Source: Burkholderia cepacia
GTDB taxonomy: Bacteria; Pseudomonadota; Gammaproteobacteria; Burkholderiales; Burkholderiaceae
Direction of reading: 5' to 3'
DNA length: 64,000 bases
Assembly: GCF_029962485.1 (NCBI RefSeq)
Contig: NZ_CP073637.1
Coordinates: forward strand, 1,922,001 to 1,986,000
Position numbers and translations under genes: made by a program. Shown one piece after another: positions 1 through 8,938 of the stretch. Within the stretch, counting starts at the first letter, position 1. Each line of letters opens with the position of its first letter. A model generated the notes under the pieces. That model searched no databases, had not been told where the DNA came from, and saw only the letters and a list, made by a program, of their open reading frames with translations.

Positions 1-38
1 CCGCTGTTCGATGTAGCCAGATGTTCTTCGACTTTCAT
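1..38 (-). CDS. Possible 5' end of a leftward gene leaving the window
   Basis: An ATG on the minus strand at 38 opens a frame of twelve codons (begins MKVEEHLATS) that is still open at the window edge. A purine-rich stretch (GGGGGATGG) lies a little upstream and could be a ribosome binding site. The AT-rich block to the right would then be its promoter region. Too little is visible to name a family, and the call rests only on an open frame and the upstream context. Confidence 0.25.
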   Translation of the reverse strand, partial: MKVEEHLATSNS

Positions 39-119
39 GCCCACCATCCATCCCCCAAGCGATTCGCCCAGTTTCGGGTTGCGGCCGGCAGCGCAGCCAG
101 GTCGGCAGCGCCACCGCAT

Positions 120-560
120 CACCCCGAAAATTTCATTTCAAATTCAATTAGCAATCCGAATTGAAAGAATTACATTCGAATTTCAATTAATTCTTTTCAA
201 GGAATCGTTCCGGCCGGCGCGGCCCGGCTTTACGCCGGAAAACCACGCGCCTGCACGGTCAGGCAATTGTCAGCTGAGCTGGCGCCACCTCGTATTTCGT
301 ATGACGATTCGCCGTTCGTTACGCGGTGATGTCAATGGCGCCGTTCACTTGGGTGCAGAAGATAGCAAGGAAAAAATTTTGTCGTCAAACTTTATTTGAT
401 GCCCAAATACAAAGTTTGGAGGGTTTATTCAAATAATATTCCGGTAAGCACAAATCAAGTTTTTATTATTCAAATGGTAATTGATTTGTATGGGTATATT
501 CGAAACCGGATATTAAACCCTTCCGACATAGATAAACGCATATTTCCCGCGTCGCAGCAA
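120..560. promoter_or_regulatory. AT-rich non-coding block
   Basis: This stretch is much richer in A and T than the rest of the chromosomal part. It contains repeated AATTGAA/TTCAATT elements (about 128-195) and runs such as those at 400-500. I see no credible gene between 39 and 883. It could be a regulatory region bound by an H-NS-like silencer, controlling the gene that leaves the window on the left. No promoter could be fixed. Confidence 0.45.
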
Positions 561-883
561 AAGTGACCGGCATTGGAGGCAACGAACCGAACGCATTCCG
601 TCACCTCGCCAATGCCGGCAGCGGTCGTTCGACGCCCTCGTCACCGGTGTGGAGTCGCGCCAACATCGCATGCAGCGACACGTCGATGGCGTGACGCATC
701 ACTCGAAATATAAATAGGAATCCGACATAACACAGGCAATATGAAGATCGATCAAATCATCACAATACCACTTCGCATATCAAATTAACTGGTTTGAACA
801 ACACGCCTTTGACAGGCACACGCCCCTTCATCGGCGCGCACGCATGCGCGCCGCCTTCGCACGTCACCGCATTCGCCGTCCCG

Positions 884-1372
884 TCAGGACAGCATCATCC
901 CCTGCATCTTGTGCGAAAAATGCGCGCGCTCGGCCGTCTCCATCAGCATCAGGAATTCGTCCTGCATCATGTGGATCAAGGCTTCGTGGTCGCCGGCCTC
1001 GAAATAGACTTCCGGCTGCTGCGCGAGACGTTCCTCGAGGAACGTCTTCATCCCGTACGCCATGCAGACCGGCGGCAACGCGCCCATGTCGCAATCCTTG
1101 AACAGCTCGCGCAATTCGACCTCCCGGGCGAGCACGAGATGGCGTCCCGTCTTCACCCAGAGATCCGACAGGCGCACCGCGTGCGTCGTCGGCAATACGG
1201 CGGCGACGTAGCCCTCGTCGTCCTCGAGGAGCACGGTTTTCGCGAGGCGATCGCCGGGGATATGCGCGGCGGCGGCCGTCTCCATGCTCGTATGGCTATA
1301 GGGGTGGTACACGACTTCGTACCGGGATGACTTCTGGCGCAGGCAATCCTGCAGGGTGGCTGATACAGGCAT
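884..1372 (-). CDS. YbaK/ProX-type aminoacyl-tRNA deacylase domain protein
   Basis: A 162-residue single-domain protein of the YbaK/prolyl-tRNA-synthetase-associated family. These proteins hydrolyse mischarged tRNAs in trans in the cytoplasm. The central stretch AKTVLLEDDEGYVAAVLP and the later GxMGALPPVC-like segment (CDMGALPPVCMAYGM) match the conserved core of the fold. The start has a GAGG-like ribosome binding site seven bases upstream. It is monocistronic here: a long gap separates it from the next gene. The family is clear; which tRNA it edits (Cys-tRNAPro, Ala-tRNAPro or other) cannot be read from the sequence. Confidence 0.8.
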   Translation of the reverse strand: MPVSATLQDCLRQKSSRYEVVYHPYSHTSMETAAAAHIPGDRLAKTVLLEDDEGYVAAVLPTTHAVRLSDLWVKTGRHLVLAREVELRELFKDCDMGALPPVCMAYGMKTFLEERLAQQPEVYFEAGDHEALIHMMQDEFLMLMETAERAHFSHKMQGMMLS

Positions 1373-1828
1373 GGCACACCTCGTCTGGGCGAATCGGGCG
1401 AACGGAGTTCGCTCCGGATTTGTTCAGCATAGGTCGCATTCCGGCCAATGGAAACGCCGTCGCGCAGCACCGGCCCGGGTAGCCCGACACGCGGTTCCGC
1501 TCCCTGTTCGCGCGGCCCGCGCGCCGTCGCCGGCATGTGAAATCCGTGCCCGGAATATGCCTGGCAGGCCCTCTTTTCCTGCAGACGAATTCGGCTAGCA
1601 AGTGTGGCGGCGCGAATGCACCCATCAATGTGCGGGCGCCGCAAAACCGGACCGTTAGTTGCGTTTATGCGGAAACGCAAACCGATAACGCGCACATGTC
1701 GTCACGCCGTCCGACACGCGAAAGCCCGCCGCAGTGCCGGGCAAACCGCGCCGCCCAAGGCCGCACGGTGCCCTATACTGAGCCGGCCGCCTGCGATCCG
1801 GCGGCACCCACCCACTCCGGGAGCGATC
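1373..1828. other. Intergenic region without a convincing gene
   Basis: About 455 bases between the deacylase gene and the YCII gene. Open frames exist on both strands but none has a good ribosome binding site or recognisable protein features. It presumably contains the two divergent promoters. Confidence 0.5.
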
Positions 1829-2116
1829 ATGCATTACCAGTTGATCTACGAACTCGTCGACGATTACCTGTCGCGGCGCGAACCGTTCCGTGCGCAGCAT
1901 CTCGCGCTCGCGCAGGCCGCGACCGAGCGCGGCGAACTCGTGCTCGCCGGCGCGCTGGCGGAACCGGCCGACCAGGCCGTGCTCGTATTTGAAGGCGATT
2001 CGCCGGAGGCGGCCGAATCGTTCGCGCGCGCCGATCCGTACGTACAGAACGGGCTCGTGAAATCGTGGCGCGTGCGGCCGTGGCGCGTCGTGATCGGCAA
2101 GCACGCGCCGCGCTAG
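1829..2116 (+). CDS. YCII-domain protein
   Basis: A 95-residue protein of the YCII (YciI-like) family, a dimeric alpha-beta barrel fold. It begins MHYQLIYE, has the mid-protein RGELVLAGAL turn, and ends with the DPYVQNGLVKSWRVRPW strand characteristic of the family. A GGGAG ribosome binding site lies six bases before the ATG, so this start is preferred over upstream ones. Family members are usually small cytoplasmic proteins of unknown or peroxidase/lyase-like function. It ends 13 bases from the convergent corA gene. Confidence 0.85.
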   Translation: MHYQLIYELVDDYLSRREPFRAQHLALAQAATERGELVLAGALAEPADQAVLVFEGDSPEAAESFARADPYVQNGLVKSWRVRPWRVVIGKHAPR

Positions 2117-2129
2117 GTGCGCGGCGCGC

Positions 2130-3107
2130 CTACAGCCAACCTGCCCGCTTGAAACGCCACCACAGCGCGAAGTCGGCGACGACCATCACCGCGATGCAGC
2201 CGTAGAAGCCGTATTTCAGGTGCAGCTCGGGCATGTTCGCGAAGTTCATCCCGTAGATGCCGGCGATCATCGTCGGTATCGCGAACAGCGCGGCGAACGA
2301 GCCGAGCCGCTTCGTCACTTCGCTCTCGGCGAGCGAAATCATCCCGAGGTTGACCTGGATCGCCGTGACGACCATCTCGCGGCGTCCTTCGATCGTCTTC
2401 ACGATCCGCTGCAGATGGTCGTACACGTCGCGAAAATACGCGGCCATCCCGCTGCACACTTGCGGAACGCGCCCGCCGGTCAGCTTCGCGAGCGGCTCCA
2501 TCAGCGGCGCCGTGTGCTGGTACAGCAACACGAGCCGGCGTTTCAGCGAATAGAGATCCTCGATGATCGCGCGCGACGACGCCGGTGTCGCCTTCGCGAA
2601 GATGCGGTCCTCGAGTTCCTCGAGTTCGGCGCCAAGCGTTTCGAGGATCGGGAAATAGCGGTCGACGACCTGGTCCATCAGCGCATAGAACACGAATGCC
2701 GACCCCTCCTGCAGCAGATGCGGCTCGCGCTCGCAGCGCTTGCGCACTTCGCGGAAATCCTGCTCGCTATGGTTGCGGATCGACAGCACGTAGTTCGGGC
2801 CGACGAATACATTCAGTTCGCCGACCTTGAATTCGCCATCCTCGTCGAGCTCGACCGTATGCAGCACGGCGAACAACGAATCGCCATACTCCTCGATCTT
2901 CGGCCGCTGATGCCCTTTTCGGGCATCCTCGAGTGCGAGCTCGTGCAGTCCGAACTCCTCGCCCATCAGGTCGATTTCCTCGGGCGTCGGATCCTTCAGC
3001 GCGACCCACACGAAGCACTCGGGCTTCGACACGTAGTCGCTGATGGCGTCGATATCGATGTCGGCCAGCTTGCGGCCATCCTGGTATGCAGCGCAGTTGA
3101 TCAGCAT
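2130..3107 (-). CDS. corA: CorA family magnesium/cobalt transporter
   Basis: A 325-residue inner-membrane divalent-cation channel that imports Mg2+ (also Co2+/Ni2+). The first ~260 residues form the acidic, helical cytoplasmic funnel. The C-terminus carries two transmembrane helices, the first ending in the diagnostic YGMNF selectivity signature around residue 290, followed by the short MPEL periplasmic loop and a basic tail (WWRFKRAGWL). Length is normal for the family. The gene is alone, convergent with the YCII gene and divergent from cydX. Confidence 0.92.
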   Translation of the reverse strand: MLINCAAYQDGRKLADIDIDAISDYVSKPECFVWVALKDPTPEEIDLMGEEFGLHELALEDARKGHQRPKIEEYGDSLFAVLHTVELDEDGEFKVGELNVFVGPNYVLSIRNHSEQDFREVRKRCEREPHLLQEGSAFVFYALMDQVVDRYFPILETLGAELEELEDRIFAKATPASSRAIIEDLYSLKRRLVLLYQHTAPLMEPLAKLTGGRVPQVCSGMAAYFRDVYDHLQRIVKTIEGRREMVVTAIQVNLGMISLAESEVTKRLGSFAALFAIPTMIAGIYGMNFANMPELHLKYGFYGCIAVMVVADFALWWRFKRAGWL

Positions 3108-3307
3108 GTTGTCCGTGATGTTGCGATTTGCGCATCAGTTTACCGGTTTGCTGCGCGGGCGGCCCGGCTTGCACGGCACGCCGATATTGGTCATGATCGG
3201 GCTGCGTGCGCTGCAGCACGCACACCGGGGTACTTCGACAGGCCCGCGGCACCTGCGTTGCGCGACGCACAACGCCCGCGCGGCCCGACCGTCAAGGAGG
3301 CAGACCT

Positions 3308-3454
3308 ATGTGGTATTTCTCGTGGATACTCGGCATCGGCGTGGCGCTCGGCTTCGGCATCATCAACGCGATGTGGCTGGAAGCGGAAGTGTTCTCGCGC
3401 GGCGACAAGCCCAACGACGCGTCGAGCCCGCGGCCGGGAGGCAAGGCTTCGTGA
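3308..3454 (+). CDS. cydX: CydX-like small subunit of cytochrome bd oxidase (orphan)
   Basis: A 48-residue single-pass membrane protein starting MWYFSWILGIG and continuing with ALGFGIINAMWLEAE. This matches the CydX/YbgT signature (MWYF..WILG...., a Glu after the helix). CydX stabilises the haem centres of cytochrome bd quinol oxidase. A strong AAGGAGG ribosome binding site lies 7-8 bases before the ATG. cydA and cydB are not beside it: upstream is the divergent corA and downstream an overlapping kinase gene (GTGA overlap). The family match is strong; the partner oxidase must be encoded elsewhere, or the peptide has been recruited to another role. Confidence 0.8.
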   Translation: MWYFSWILGIGVALGFGIINAMWLEAEVFSRGDKPNDASSPRPGGKAS

Positions 3455-4068
3455 CGCATCTGGTGTTCTTCTGCGGTCATGCCGGCACCGGCAAGACCAC
3501 GCTCGCGAAGCGGCTCATCGGGCCGCTGATGCGCGCGACCGGCGAAGCATTCTGCCTGCTCGACAAGGACACGCTGTACGGCCGCTACAGTTCGGCCGCG
3601 ATGGGCGCGCTCACGGAAGATCCGAACGATCGCGACAGCCCGCTCTACCTGAAGCACCTGCGCGATCCCGAGTACCATGGCCTGCTCGACACGGCTCGTG
3701 AAAATCTCGCGCTCGGCATCGGCGCGATCGTCGTCGGCCCGCTGTCGCGCGAAGTACGCGACCGGCGCATCCTCGACCGCGCGTGGCTCGGCATCGCGCC
3801 CGACATCGCGCTGACGGTCGTCTGGGTCCACACGTCGGAAGACGTCGCACACGCGCGAATCGTCGCGCGCGGCAACCCGAACGATGCGTACAAGCTCACT
3901 CACTGGGACGAATACCGGCAGCGCCGCTTCGTGCCGACCGGCCACGAATGCGACGGCATCGTGATGTTCGACAACACCGCGCCGTCCGACGCGGACGTCG
4001 ACGCACTGCTGTACCGCATCGTGCCGCCCCCGCAACCCTCGACGATCGTCCCGCCGCTACCGGCCTGA
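3451..4068 (+). CDS. P-loop ATPase/kinase (AAA_33 or zeta-toxin-like)
   Basis: A 205-residue cytoplasmic P-loop protein. The Walker A motif GHAGTGKTT is at residues 9-17, followed by an LLDKDTLYGRYS segment like that of small-molecule kinases and zeta toxins, and a VVWVHTS strand near residue 130. It starts with GTG at 3451, whose bases overlap the cydX stop by four, so the two are translationally coupled. Substrate unknown. A perfect hairpin after the gene belongs to the opposite strand. Related proteins phosphorylate small molecules or nucleotide sugars; nothing here points to one. Confidence 0.75.
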   Translation: MTHLVFFCGHAGTGKTTLAKRLIGPLMRATGEAFCLLDKDTLYGRYSSAAMGALTEDPNDRDSPLYLKHLRDPEYHGLLDTARENLALGIGAIVVGPLSREVRDRRILDRAWLGIAPDIALTVVWVHTSEDVAHARIVARGNPNDAYKLTHWDEYRQRRFVPTGHECDGIVMFDNTAPSDADVDALLYRIVPPPQPSTIVPPLPA

Positions 4069-4107
4069 GCGCGCCGCCCGGCCCGCTTCCCGCTTTCTGC
4101 TCTTCCC

Positions 4108-4146
4108 CAAAAAACAACGCCGGAAGCGCTGCTGCGCTCCCGGCGT
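4108..4146 (-). terminator. Rho-independent terminator of the dehydrogenase gene
   Basis: The stem is ACGCCGG plus AGCGC paired with GCGCT plus CCGGCGT around a TGCT loop. On the minus strand a run of six T follows. It lies 34 bases past the stop of the leftward dehydrogenase gene. Confidence 0.85.
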
Positions 4147-4179
4147 CGTACGGCCCTCGTGCCAGAGGCTGGCGGTCGG

Positions 4180-5280
4180 TCAGGCAACCGCGTGCGCGCG
4201 CTCCATCGTGCCGCCTTCGTACAGCTTGCCGAAGCGGTTCGACAGGAACGCCTTCAGCGACACCTTTTCCTGCGGGATGAAACCGCTCTGCGGCAGCTTC
4301 TTCTCGCGGAACAGATCCAGCACCGCGCACATCGCGCCGGCCGTCGTGATCTGGATCGCGCTCATGTGCATCCCGCACACGTCCTTCGCGAAGATCTTGC
4401 GCGTGAACACGTCCTGCACGAGCTGGCCGTCCTTCACGCCCGTCACCGTGATGAACACGAGCACGACGTCCTGCTTCGTCGACGGCACCGCACGGCGCAT
4501 GATCGACTTCAGCGTGTCGCGGTCGGTCGACAGGCGCAGGTCTTCGAGCAGGAACTGCACGAGATCGCGGTGGCCCGGGTAGCGCACCGACTTGTAGTCG
4601 AGCGTCTCGACCTTGCCCGACAGCGTCTCGCACAGCGTGCCGAGGCCGCCCGACGTGTTGAACGCTTCGTATTCGGTACCGTCGAGCGAGAAGTGCTCGA
4701 GGCCTTCGAGCGGCTGCACCCACTGCTTGCGGCCGTCGCGGATCGCTTCGCACGGCTGGCAGTATTCGTTGATCAGGCCGTCGACGCTCCACGTCAGGTT
4801 GTACTTCAACGCGTTGGTCGGATACTCGGGCAACGCGCCGACGCGCATCTTCACGTCGCGCACTTCGCTGAAGCCGTTCACCAGCTCATGCGCGGCGAGA
4901 CCGATGAAGCCCGGTGCGAGGCCGCACTGCGGCATGAACGCACGGTCGGAGCCTTCGGCCAGTTCGCGGATCGCGTGGGTCGCGCGCACGTCTTCGGTCA
5001 GGTCGAAGTAATGGACGCCGGCAGCCTTCGCGGCAGCGGCGACGTTGACCGCGAGGTAGTACGGCAGCGCGTTGACGAGCGCATCGAAGCCCTTCACTGC
5101 TTCACGAATCGCGTTCGCGTCGGCCGAATCGACCCGTTGCGTCGCGATGCCTTCGCGCGACAGCTTCGCGAGCGCATCCGCATCGCGGTCGAACGCGACG
5201 ACTTCGTAGTCGCCCGTTTCACGCAGCATGTGAGCAATGGTGTGGCCGATCAGACCTGCGCCGACGATGGCGATTTTCAT
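4180..5280 (-). CDS. Saccharopine dehydrogenase family protein (lysine dehydrogenase-like)
   Basis: A 366-residue NAD(P)-dependent oxidoreductase. The Rossmann GAGLIGH motif is at residues 7-13, with the acidic residue ending strand 2 (VVAFDRDADAL). The C-terminal saccharopine-reductase-type domain includes GLAPGFIG and the QITTAGAMCAVLDL segment. Size and architecture resemble bacterial lysine 6-dehydrogenases and related amino-acid dehydrogenases. The chosen ATG has an AGGAG box ten bases upstream; an in-frame start 28 codons earlier lacks one. It is monocistronic with its own terminator and is divergent from the COG4705 operon. The exact amino-acid substrate is not certain. Confidence 0.75.
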   Translation of the reverse strand: MKIAIVGAGLIGHTIAHMLRETGDYEVVAFDRDADALAKLSREGIATQRVDSADANAIREAVKGFDALVNALPYYLAVNVAAAAKAAGVHYFDLTEDVRATHAIRELAEGSDRAFMPQCGLAPGFIGLAAHELVNGFSEVRDVKMRVGALPEYPTNALKYNLTWSVDGLINEYCQPCEAIRDGRKQWVQPLEGLEHFSLDGTEYEAFNTSGGLGTLCETLSGKVETLDYKSVRYPGHRDLVQFLLEDLRLSTDRDTLKSIMRRAVPSTKQDVVLVFITVTGVKDGQLVQDVFTRKIFAKDVCGMHMSAIQITTAGAMCAVLDLFREKKLPQSGFIPQEKVSLKAFLSNRFGKLYEGGTMERAHAVA

Positions 5281-5393
5281 GCGCTTATCTCCTGATGATG
5301 GGTTGGTGTTGTGAACGGCGTTGAGCCATGAACACAGTTTAGGGACGCGCAAAATCAGTTCCAAGACGAAGAATGATGCGAAACGACTGATAA

Positions 5394-5433
5394 TTTCGAC
5401 GTTGTGACGACACTTTTCGTCGAAACGTCGAAA
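5394..5433. promoter_or_regulatory. Inverted repeat between dehydrogenase and COG4705 genes
   Basis: An exact 10-bp inverted repeat, TTTCGACGTT at 5394-5403 and AACGTCGAAA at 5424-5433, lies in the divergent intergenic region. A further small TTTCG-T-CGAAA palindrome sits inside it (5415-5425). The arrangement suggests a dimeric regulator site, but the regulator is unknown. Confidence 0.45.
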
Positions 5434-5528
5434 CGGGGGTTTTTCACCCGCTGTCGGCCCGCTATGGCTGGCCTAAGTCTCGCGATTCAGACTGCATGCC
5501 GATCACCCGATTTCCAAGGAGGCATCGC

Positions 5529-6311
5529 ATGCAATCCCTGCCCGTCAACCGCACGTCGCACTGGCTGAACAAGGTGCCCGACGTTGCGCTGTCGTTCTGG
5601 ATCATCAAGATCATGTCGACCACGGTCGGCGAAACCGGCGCCGACTTTCTCGCGGTCAACGCGGGCCTCGGCCAGAACGTCACGCGCATCGCGATGGCGT
5701 CGCTGCTCGCGATCGCGCTGTGGCTGCAGTTGCGCACACGCCGCTACGTGCCGTGGATCTACTGGCTCACGGTGGTGCTCGTCAGCATCGTCGGCACGCA
5801 GATCACCGACCTGCTCACCGACGGCCTGAACGTCAGCCTCTATGCGAGCACCGCCGCGTTTGCCGTCGCGCTCGCCGCGATCTTCTTCGTCTGGCATCGC
5901 GTCGAAGGCACGCTGTCGATCGAAACGATTGTCACGCCGCGGCGCGAGTTGTTCTACTGGGCCGCGATCCTCTGCACGTTCGCGCTCGGCACCGCCGCCG
6001 GCGATCTCGCGACCGAGGCGCTCGGGCTCGGCTTCACGCTCGGCGCGCTGTGCTTCGGTGCATTGATCGCGGCCGTGTTCGCGATGTGGCGGCTCGGCGC
6101 GAACGCGGTGCTGGCGTTCTGGATCGCCTACATCCTGACGCGCCCGTTTGGCGCGTCGCTCGGCGATCTGCTCACGCAGGCCCGCACGTATGGCGGGCTC
6201 GGTTTCGGCGCCGCGTGGACGAGCCTGCTGTTCCTGACCGTGATCGTGCTGCTCGTCGCCGTCGCGCAATTCGGCAGCGGCGCGCACACGCGTGCCGGCG
6301 CCGCCGAATGA
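5529..6311 (+). CDS. COG4705 family multi-pass membrane protein
   Basis: A 260-residue hydrophobic protein with about seven or eight predicted membrane helices. Its repeated [26 protein letters not shown] elements each follow a helix, giving an internal-repeat look typical of this family. The N-terminal [15 protein letters not shown] segment is conserved. An AAGGAGG box lies eight bases before the ATG. The gene begins a run with a lipoprotein and a two-component system, so it may be a sensor accessory or a target of that system. Function unknown. Confidence 0.75.
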   Translation: MQSLPVNRTSHWLNKVPDVALSFWIIKIMSTTVGETGADFLAVNAGLGQNVTRIAMASLLAIALWLQLRTRRYVPWIYWLTVVLVSIVGTQITDLLTDGLNVSLYASTAAFAVALAAIFFVWHRVEGTLSIETIVTPRRELFYWAAILCTFALGTAAGDLATEALGLGFTLGALCFGALIAAVFAMWRLGANAVLAFWIAYILTRPFGASLGDLLTQARTYGGLGFGAAWTSLLFLTVIVLLVAVAQFGSGAHTRAGAAE

Positions 6312-6349
6312 CACCCTTTTCCTTCCGTTCATTGCATCGAGGACACCCC

Positions 6350-6790
6350 ATGCCCATCCCGAATTCCGTTTCCCGTCTCGTCACGGCCGCAGCCGCGATT
6401 GCCCTGCTCGGCGCCGCCGCCGGCTGCTCGAAGCAGCAGGATGCGAACGCATCGACTCCGGTTCCCGCCACGGCCGCCGCTTCGTCCGCCGCGCCCCGCG
6501 CGTCGAAGCTCGGCGATCTGTCGCAGTTCCGCACGATCGCCGCCGACGTGAACACGCTGGTCGGCAAGGGCGACCTGTCCGGCGCTAAAACACGCATCAA
6601 GGATCTGGAGATCGCGTGGGATTCGGCCGAGGCCGGCCTCAAGCCACGTGCGGCCGCCGATTGGCACATGGTCGACCAGGAAATCGACCGTGCGCTCGCC
6701 GCGCTGCGCGCCGACCATCCGACCCAGGCCGATTCGGCCGCCGCGATGAAGAACCTGCTCGCCGCCTTCGACCGGTTCGGCAGCCATTAA
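6350..6790 (+). CDS. Small lipoprotein of unknown function
   Basis: A 146-residue exported lipoprotein. The signal peptide ends in a lipobox with the acylated Cys at residue 26 (GAAAGC). An Ala/Ser/Pro-rich linker follows, then a helical domain containing [21 protein letters not shown] and [15 protein letters not shown]. The helical part probably sits in the periplasm. It is 38 bases after the COG4705 gene and 92 bases before the response regulator, so it belongs to the same unit. Homologues in this position are uncharacterised. Confidence 0.75.
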   Translation: MPIPNSVSRLVTAAAAIALLGAAAGCSKQQDANASTPVPATAAASSAAPRASKLGDLSQFRTIAADVNTLVGKGDLSGAKTRIKDLEIAWDSAEAGLKPRAAADWHMVDQEIDRALAALRADHPTQADSAAAMKNLLAAFDRFGSH

Positions 6791-6882
6791 GCGCAGATCG
6801 GCGATGGGCCGGGCGCGCCGCACGTGACGCGCGCGCGGGAATCGCATACGCTGGCGGCGATCGCGCGGCACGGAGAACACGC

Positions 6883-7548
6883 ATGCGAATACTGCTCGTC
6901 GAAGACGACCCGATGATCGGCGAGGCCGTCCATGCCGCGCTGAAGGACGCGTCGTACGCCACCGACTGGGTCACCGACGGCGGGCACGCGCTGACCGCGT
7001 TCGCCGCGCAGCCCTACGACCTGGTCCTGCTCGACCTCGGCCTGCCCGGCCGCGACGGGCTCGACGTGCTGGCCGGTATCCGCGCGAAGGACACCGGCAC
7101 GCCGCTGCTGATCGTCACCGCGCGCGACGGGCTCGACGATCGACTGCGCGGCCTCGACGGCGGTGCCGACGACTACATCGTGAAACCGTTCGACATGGCC
7201 GAGCTGCTCGCACGGATTCGCGTCGCGATCCGGCGCCGGGCCGGTTCGGCCGCGCCGCTGCTGGGCAACGGGATCGTGTCGCTCGACCCGGCGACGCGCG
7301 AGGCAACCGTCGACGGACAAGCGCCGGTCGCGCTGTCGAACCGCGAATTCTCGCTGCTGCGAGCGCTGCTGGTGCGCCCCGGCGCGATCCTGTCGCGGCG
7401 TGAGCTCGAGGATCGCCTGTACGGCTGGGGAGAAGAAGTCGAAAGCAACGCGGTCGAATTCCTGATCCATTCGCTGCGCCGCAAGCTCGGCAGTACCGTG
7501 ATCAAGAACGTCAGGGGGGCGGGATGGATGGTTTCAAGAAACGCCTGA
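6883..7548 (+). CDS. OmpR-family response regulator (QseB-like)
   Basis: A 221-residue two-component response regulator. The receiver domain (1-115) has the acidic pair ED-D at 7-9, the phospho-acceptor Asp at about residue 51 (LLDLGLPG) and the Lys in IVKPFD near 103. The C-terminal winged helix (about 130-219) ends with FLIHSLRRKLG and a VRGAGWMV wing. It would bind DNA as a phosphorylated dimer. The 3' end overlaps the sensor kinase gene by 25 bases. Targets are unknown, though the two upstream genes of the run are natural candidates. Confidence 0.93.
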   Translation: MRILLVEDDPMIGEAVHAALKDASYATDWVTDGGHALTAFAAQPYDLVLLDLGLPGRDGLDVLAGIRAKDTGTPLLIVTARDGLDDRLRGLDGGADDYIVKPFDMAELLARIRVAIRRRAGSAAPLLGNGIVSLDPATREATVDGQAPVALSNREFSLLRALLVRPGAILSRRELEDRLYGWGEEVESNAVEFLIHSLRRKLGSTVIKNVRGAGWMVSRNA

Positions 7549-8912
7549 ACGAGTCGATCGGGTTCCGCCTGTCGGTCGCGCTGTCGGCCGCGATCCTCGT
7601 CGTCGCGACAGTTGCGGCCGCGTTCGCGTTTTCATCGGCATTCGACGAAGCGCACGAGTTGCAGGACGATGTGCTGCGCGAGGTCGCGACGCTGCTCGAT
7701 CGCCAGCGCGCGCCTGCGGCGCATGCAGCGGGCACCGGGCCCGCACGCGAAAGCGACGAACTGTCGCGCGTGATCGTGCAGCCGCTCGGCGGCGATCCGC
7801 AACCACACGCCGACGGCTCGCCCCGGCTCGCGCTGCCGCCAACGCTCGCCGACGGGCTGCATACGGTCGATGCGGGCGGCAATGCCTATCGCGTGATGGT
7901 CCGTACGTTCGAGAACGGCGAGCGCATCGCGGTCGCGCAGGAGGCCGGCATGCGTGACGACGTCGCGCGCGAGAGTGCGTGGCGCACCGCGCTGCCGCTG
8001 CTGATCCTCGTGCCGATCCTGCTGCTGCTCGTTGCCGATCTCGTGCGCAAGCTGTTCCGCCCGGTCGCCGCGCTGTCCGCCGGGATCGACGCACGCGACG
8101 AACACGACCTGCGCCCGGTATCGGCCGAGCACGTGCCGGTCGAGGTGCGGCCATTCGTCGTCGCGATCAACCGGATGCTCGCGCGCGTCGCGCAATCGGT
8201 CGATACGCAGCGCCGCTTCGTCGCCGATGCGGCCCACGAGCTGCGCTCGCCGCTCACCGCGATGTCGCTGCAGGCCGAGCGCCTGGCCGACACCGACCTG
8301 CCGGACGATGCGCGCGCGCGGCTCGCCGCGCTGCGCAGCGGGCTCGACCGCAGCCGCCACCTGATCGGGCAGCTCCTCGCGCTCGCCCGTGCGCAAAGCG
8401 CGCCGGCCGCCCCGCCCGGCGCTGTCTCCGTGCATGCGATCTATCGCCGCGTGCTCGAAGACCTGATGCCGCTCGCCGATGCGAAGACGCTCGACATCGG
8501 CATCGACGACGGTCCGGACGCCCGCGTGCCCGTCGACGAACTCGAACTCGTGTCGCTGGTCATGAACCTGGTCGACAACGCGATCCGCTACACGCCGGCC
8601 GGCGGTCGCGTGGACCTGTCGACGTCATGCACGGACACGCACGCGTGCGTGACGATCGTCGACAGCGGGCCGGGCATCGCGCCGCAGGAACGCGAGCGCG
8701 TGTTCGATCCGTTCTACCGCGTGCCCGGCAACGCGCAAATCGGTTCGGGGCTCGGCCTGTCGATCGTGAAGATCCTCGCGGACCGGATGGGTGCCGACAT
8801 CACGCTCGCATTTGCGGACGAACCGGCTTCGCGCGGGTTGCGCGTGTCGGTGCGGATTCCGCTCGCGCGGCCGTCAGGCGCGGCGCAGCCCCGCGACCGG
8901 ACCGACGGCTGA
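7524..8912 (+). CDS. Sensor histidine kinase (QseC-like)
   Basis: A 462-residue inner-membrane histidine kinase, partner of the preceding regulator. There is one membrane helix at about 14-36, a periplasmic sensor of about 115 residues, and a second helix near 155-175. A HAMP-like linker follows, then the H-box AHELRSPLTAM with the phospho-His near residue 239. The ATPase domain has an N-box (NLVDNAIRYTP) and a G-box (GSGLGLSIVK). The periplasmic part has no recognisable ligand motif. The 25-base overlap with the regulator implies coupled translation. Confidence 0.92.
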   Translation: MDGFKKRLNESIGFRLSVALSAAILVVATVAAAFAFSSAFDEAHELQDDVLREVATLLDRQRAPAAHAAGTGPARESDELSRVIVQPLGGDPQPHADGSPRLALPPTLADGLHTVDAGGNAYRVMVRTFENGERIAVAQEAGMRDDVARESAWRTALPLLILVPILLLLVADLVRKLFRPVAALSAGIDARDEHDLRPVSAEHVPVEVRPFVVAINRMLARVAQSVDTQRRFVADAAHELRSPLTAMSLQAERLADTDLPDDARARLAALRSGLDRSRHLIGQLLALARAQSAPAAPPGAVSVHAIYRRVLEDLMPLADAKTLDIGIDDGPDARVPVDELELVSLVMNLVDNAIRYTPAGGRVDLSTSCTDTHACVTIVDSGPGIAPQERERVFDPFYRVPGNAQIGSGLGLSIVKILADRMGADITLAFADEPASRGLRVSVRIPLARPSGAAQPRDRTDG

Positions 8913-8938
8913 TTGGTCCGCTACGCGCGACCGGAACG

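Noticed and set aside
37..399. Open frame of 120 codons on plus at the left edge
   Set aside because: It crosses the AT-rich non-coding block, has no ribosome binding site and no recognisable protein features.
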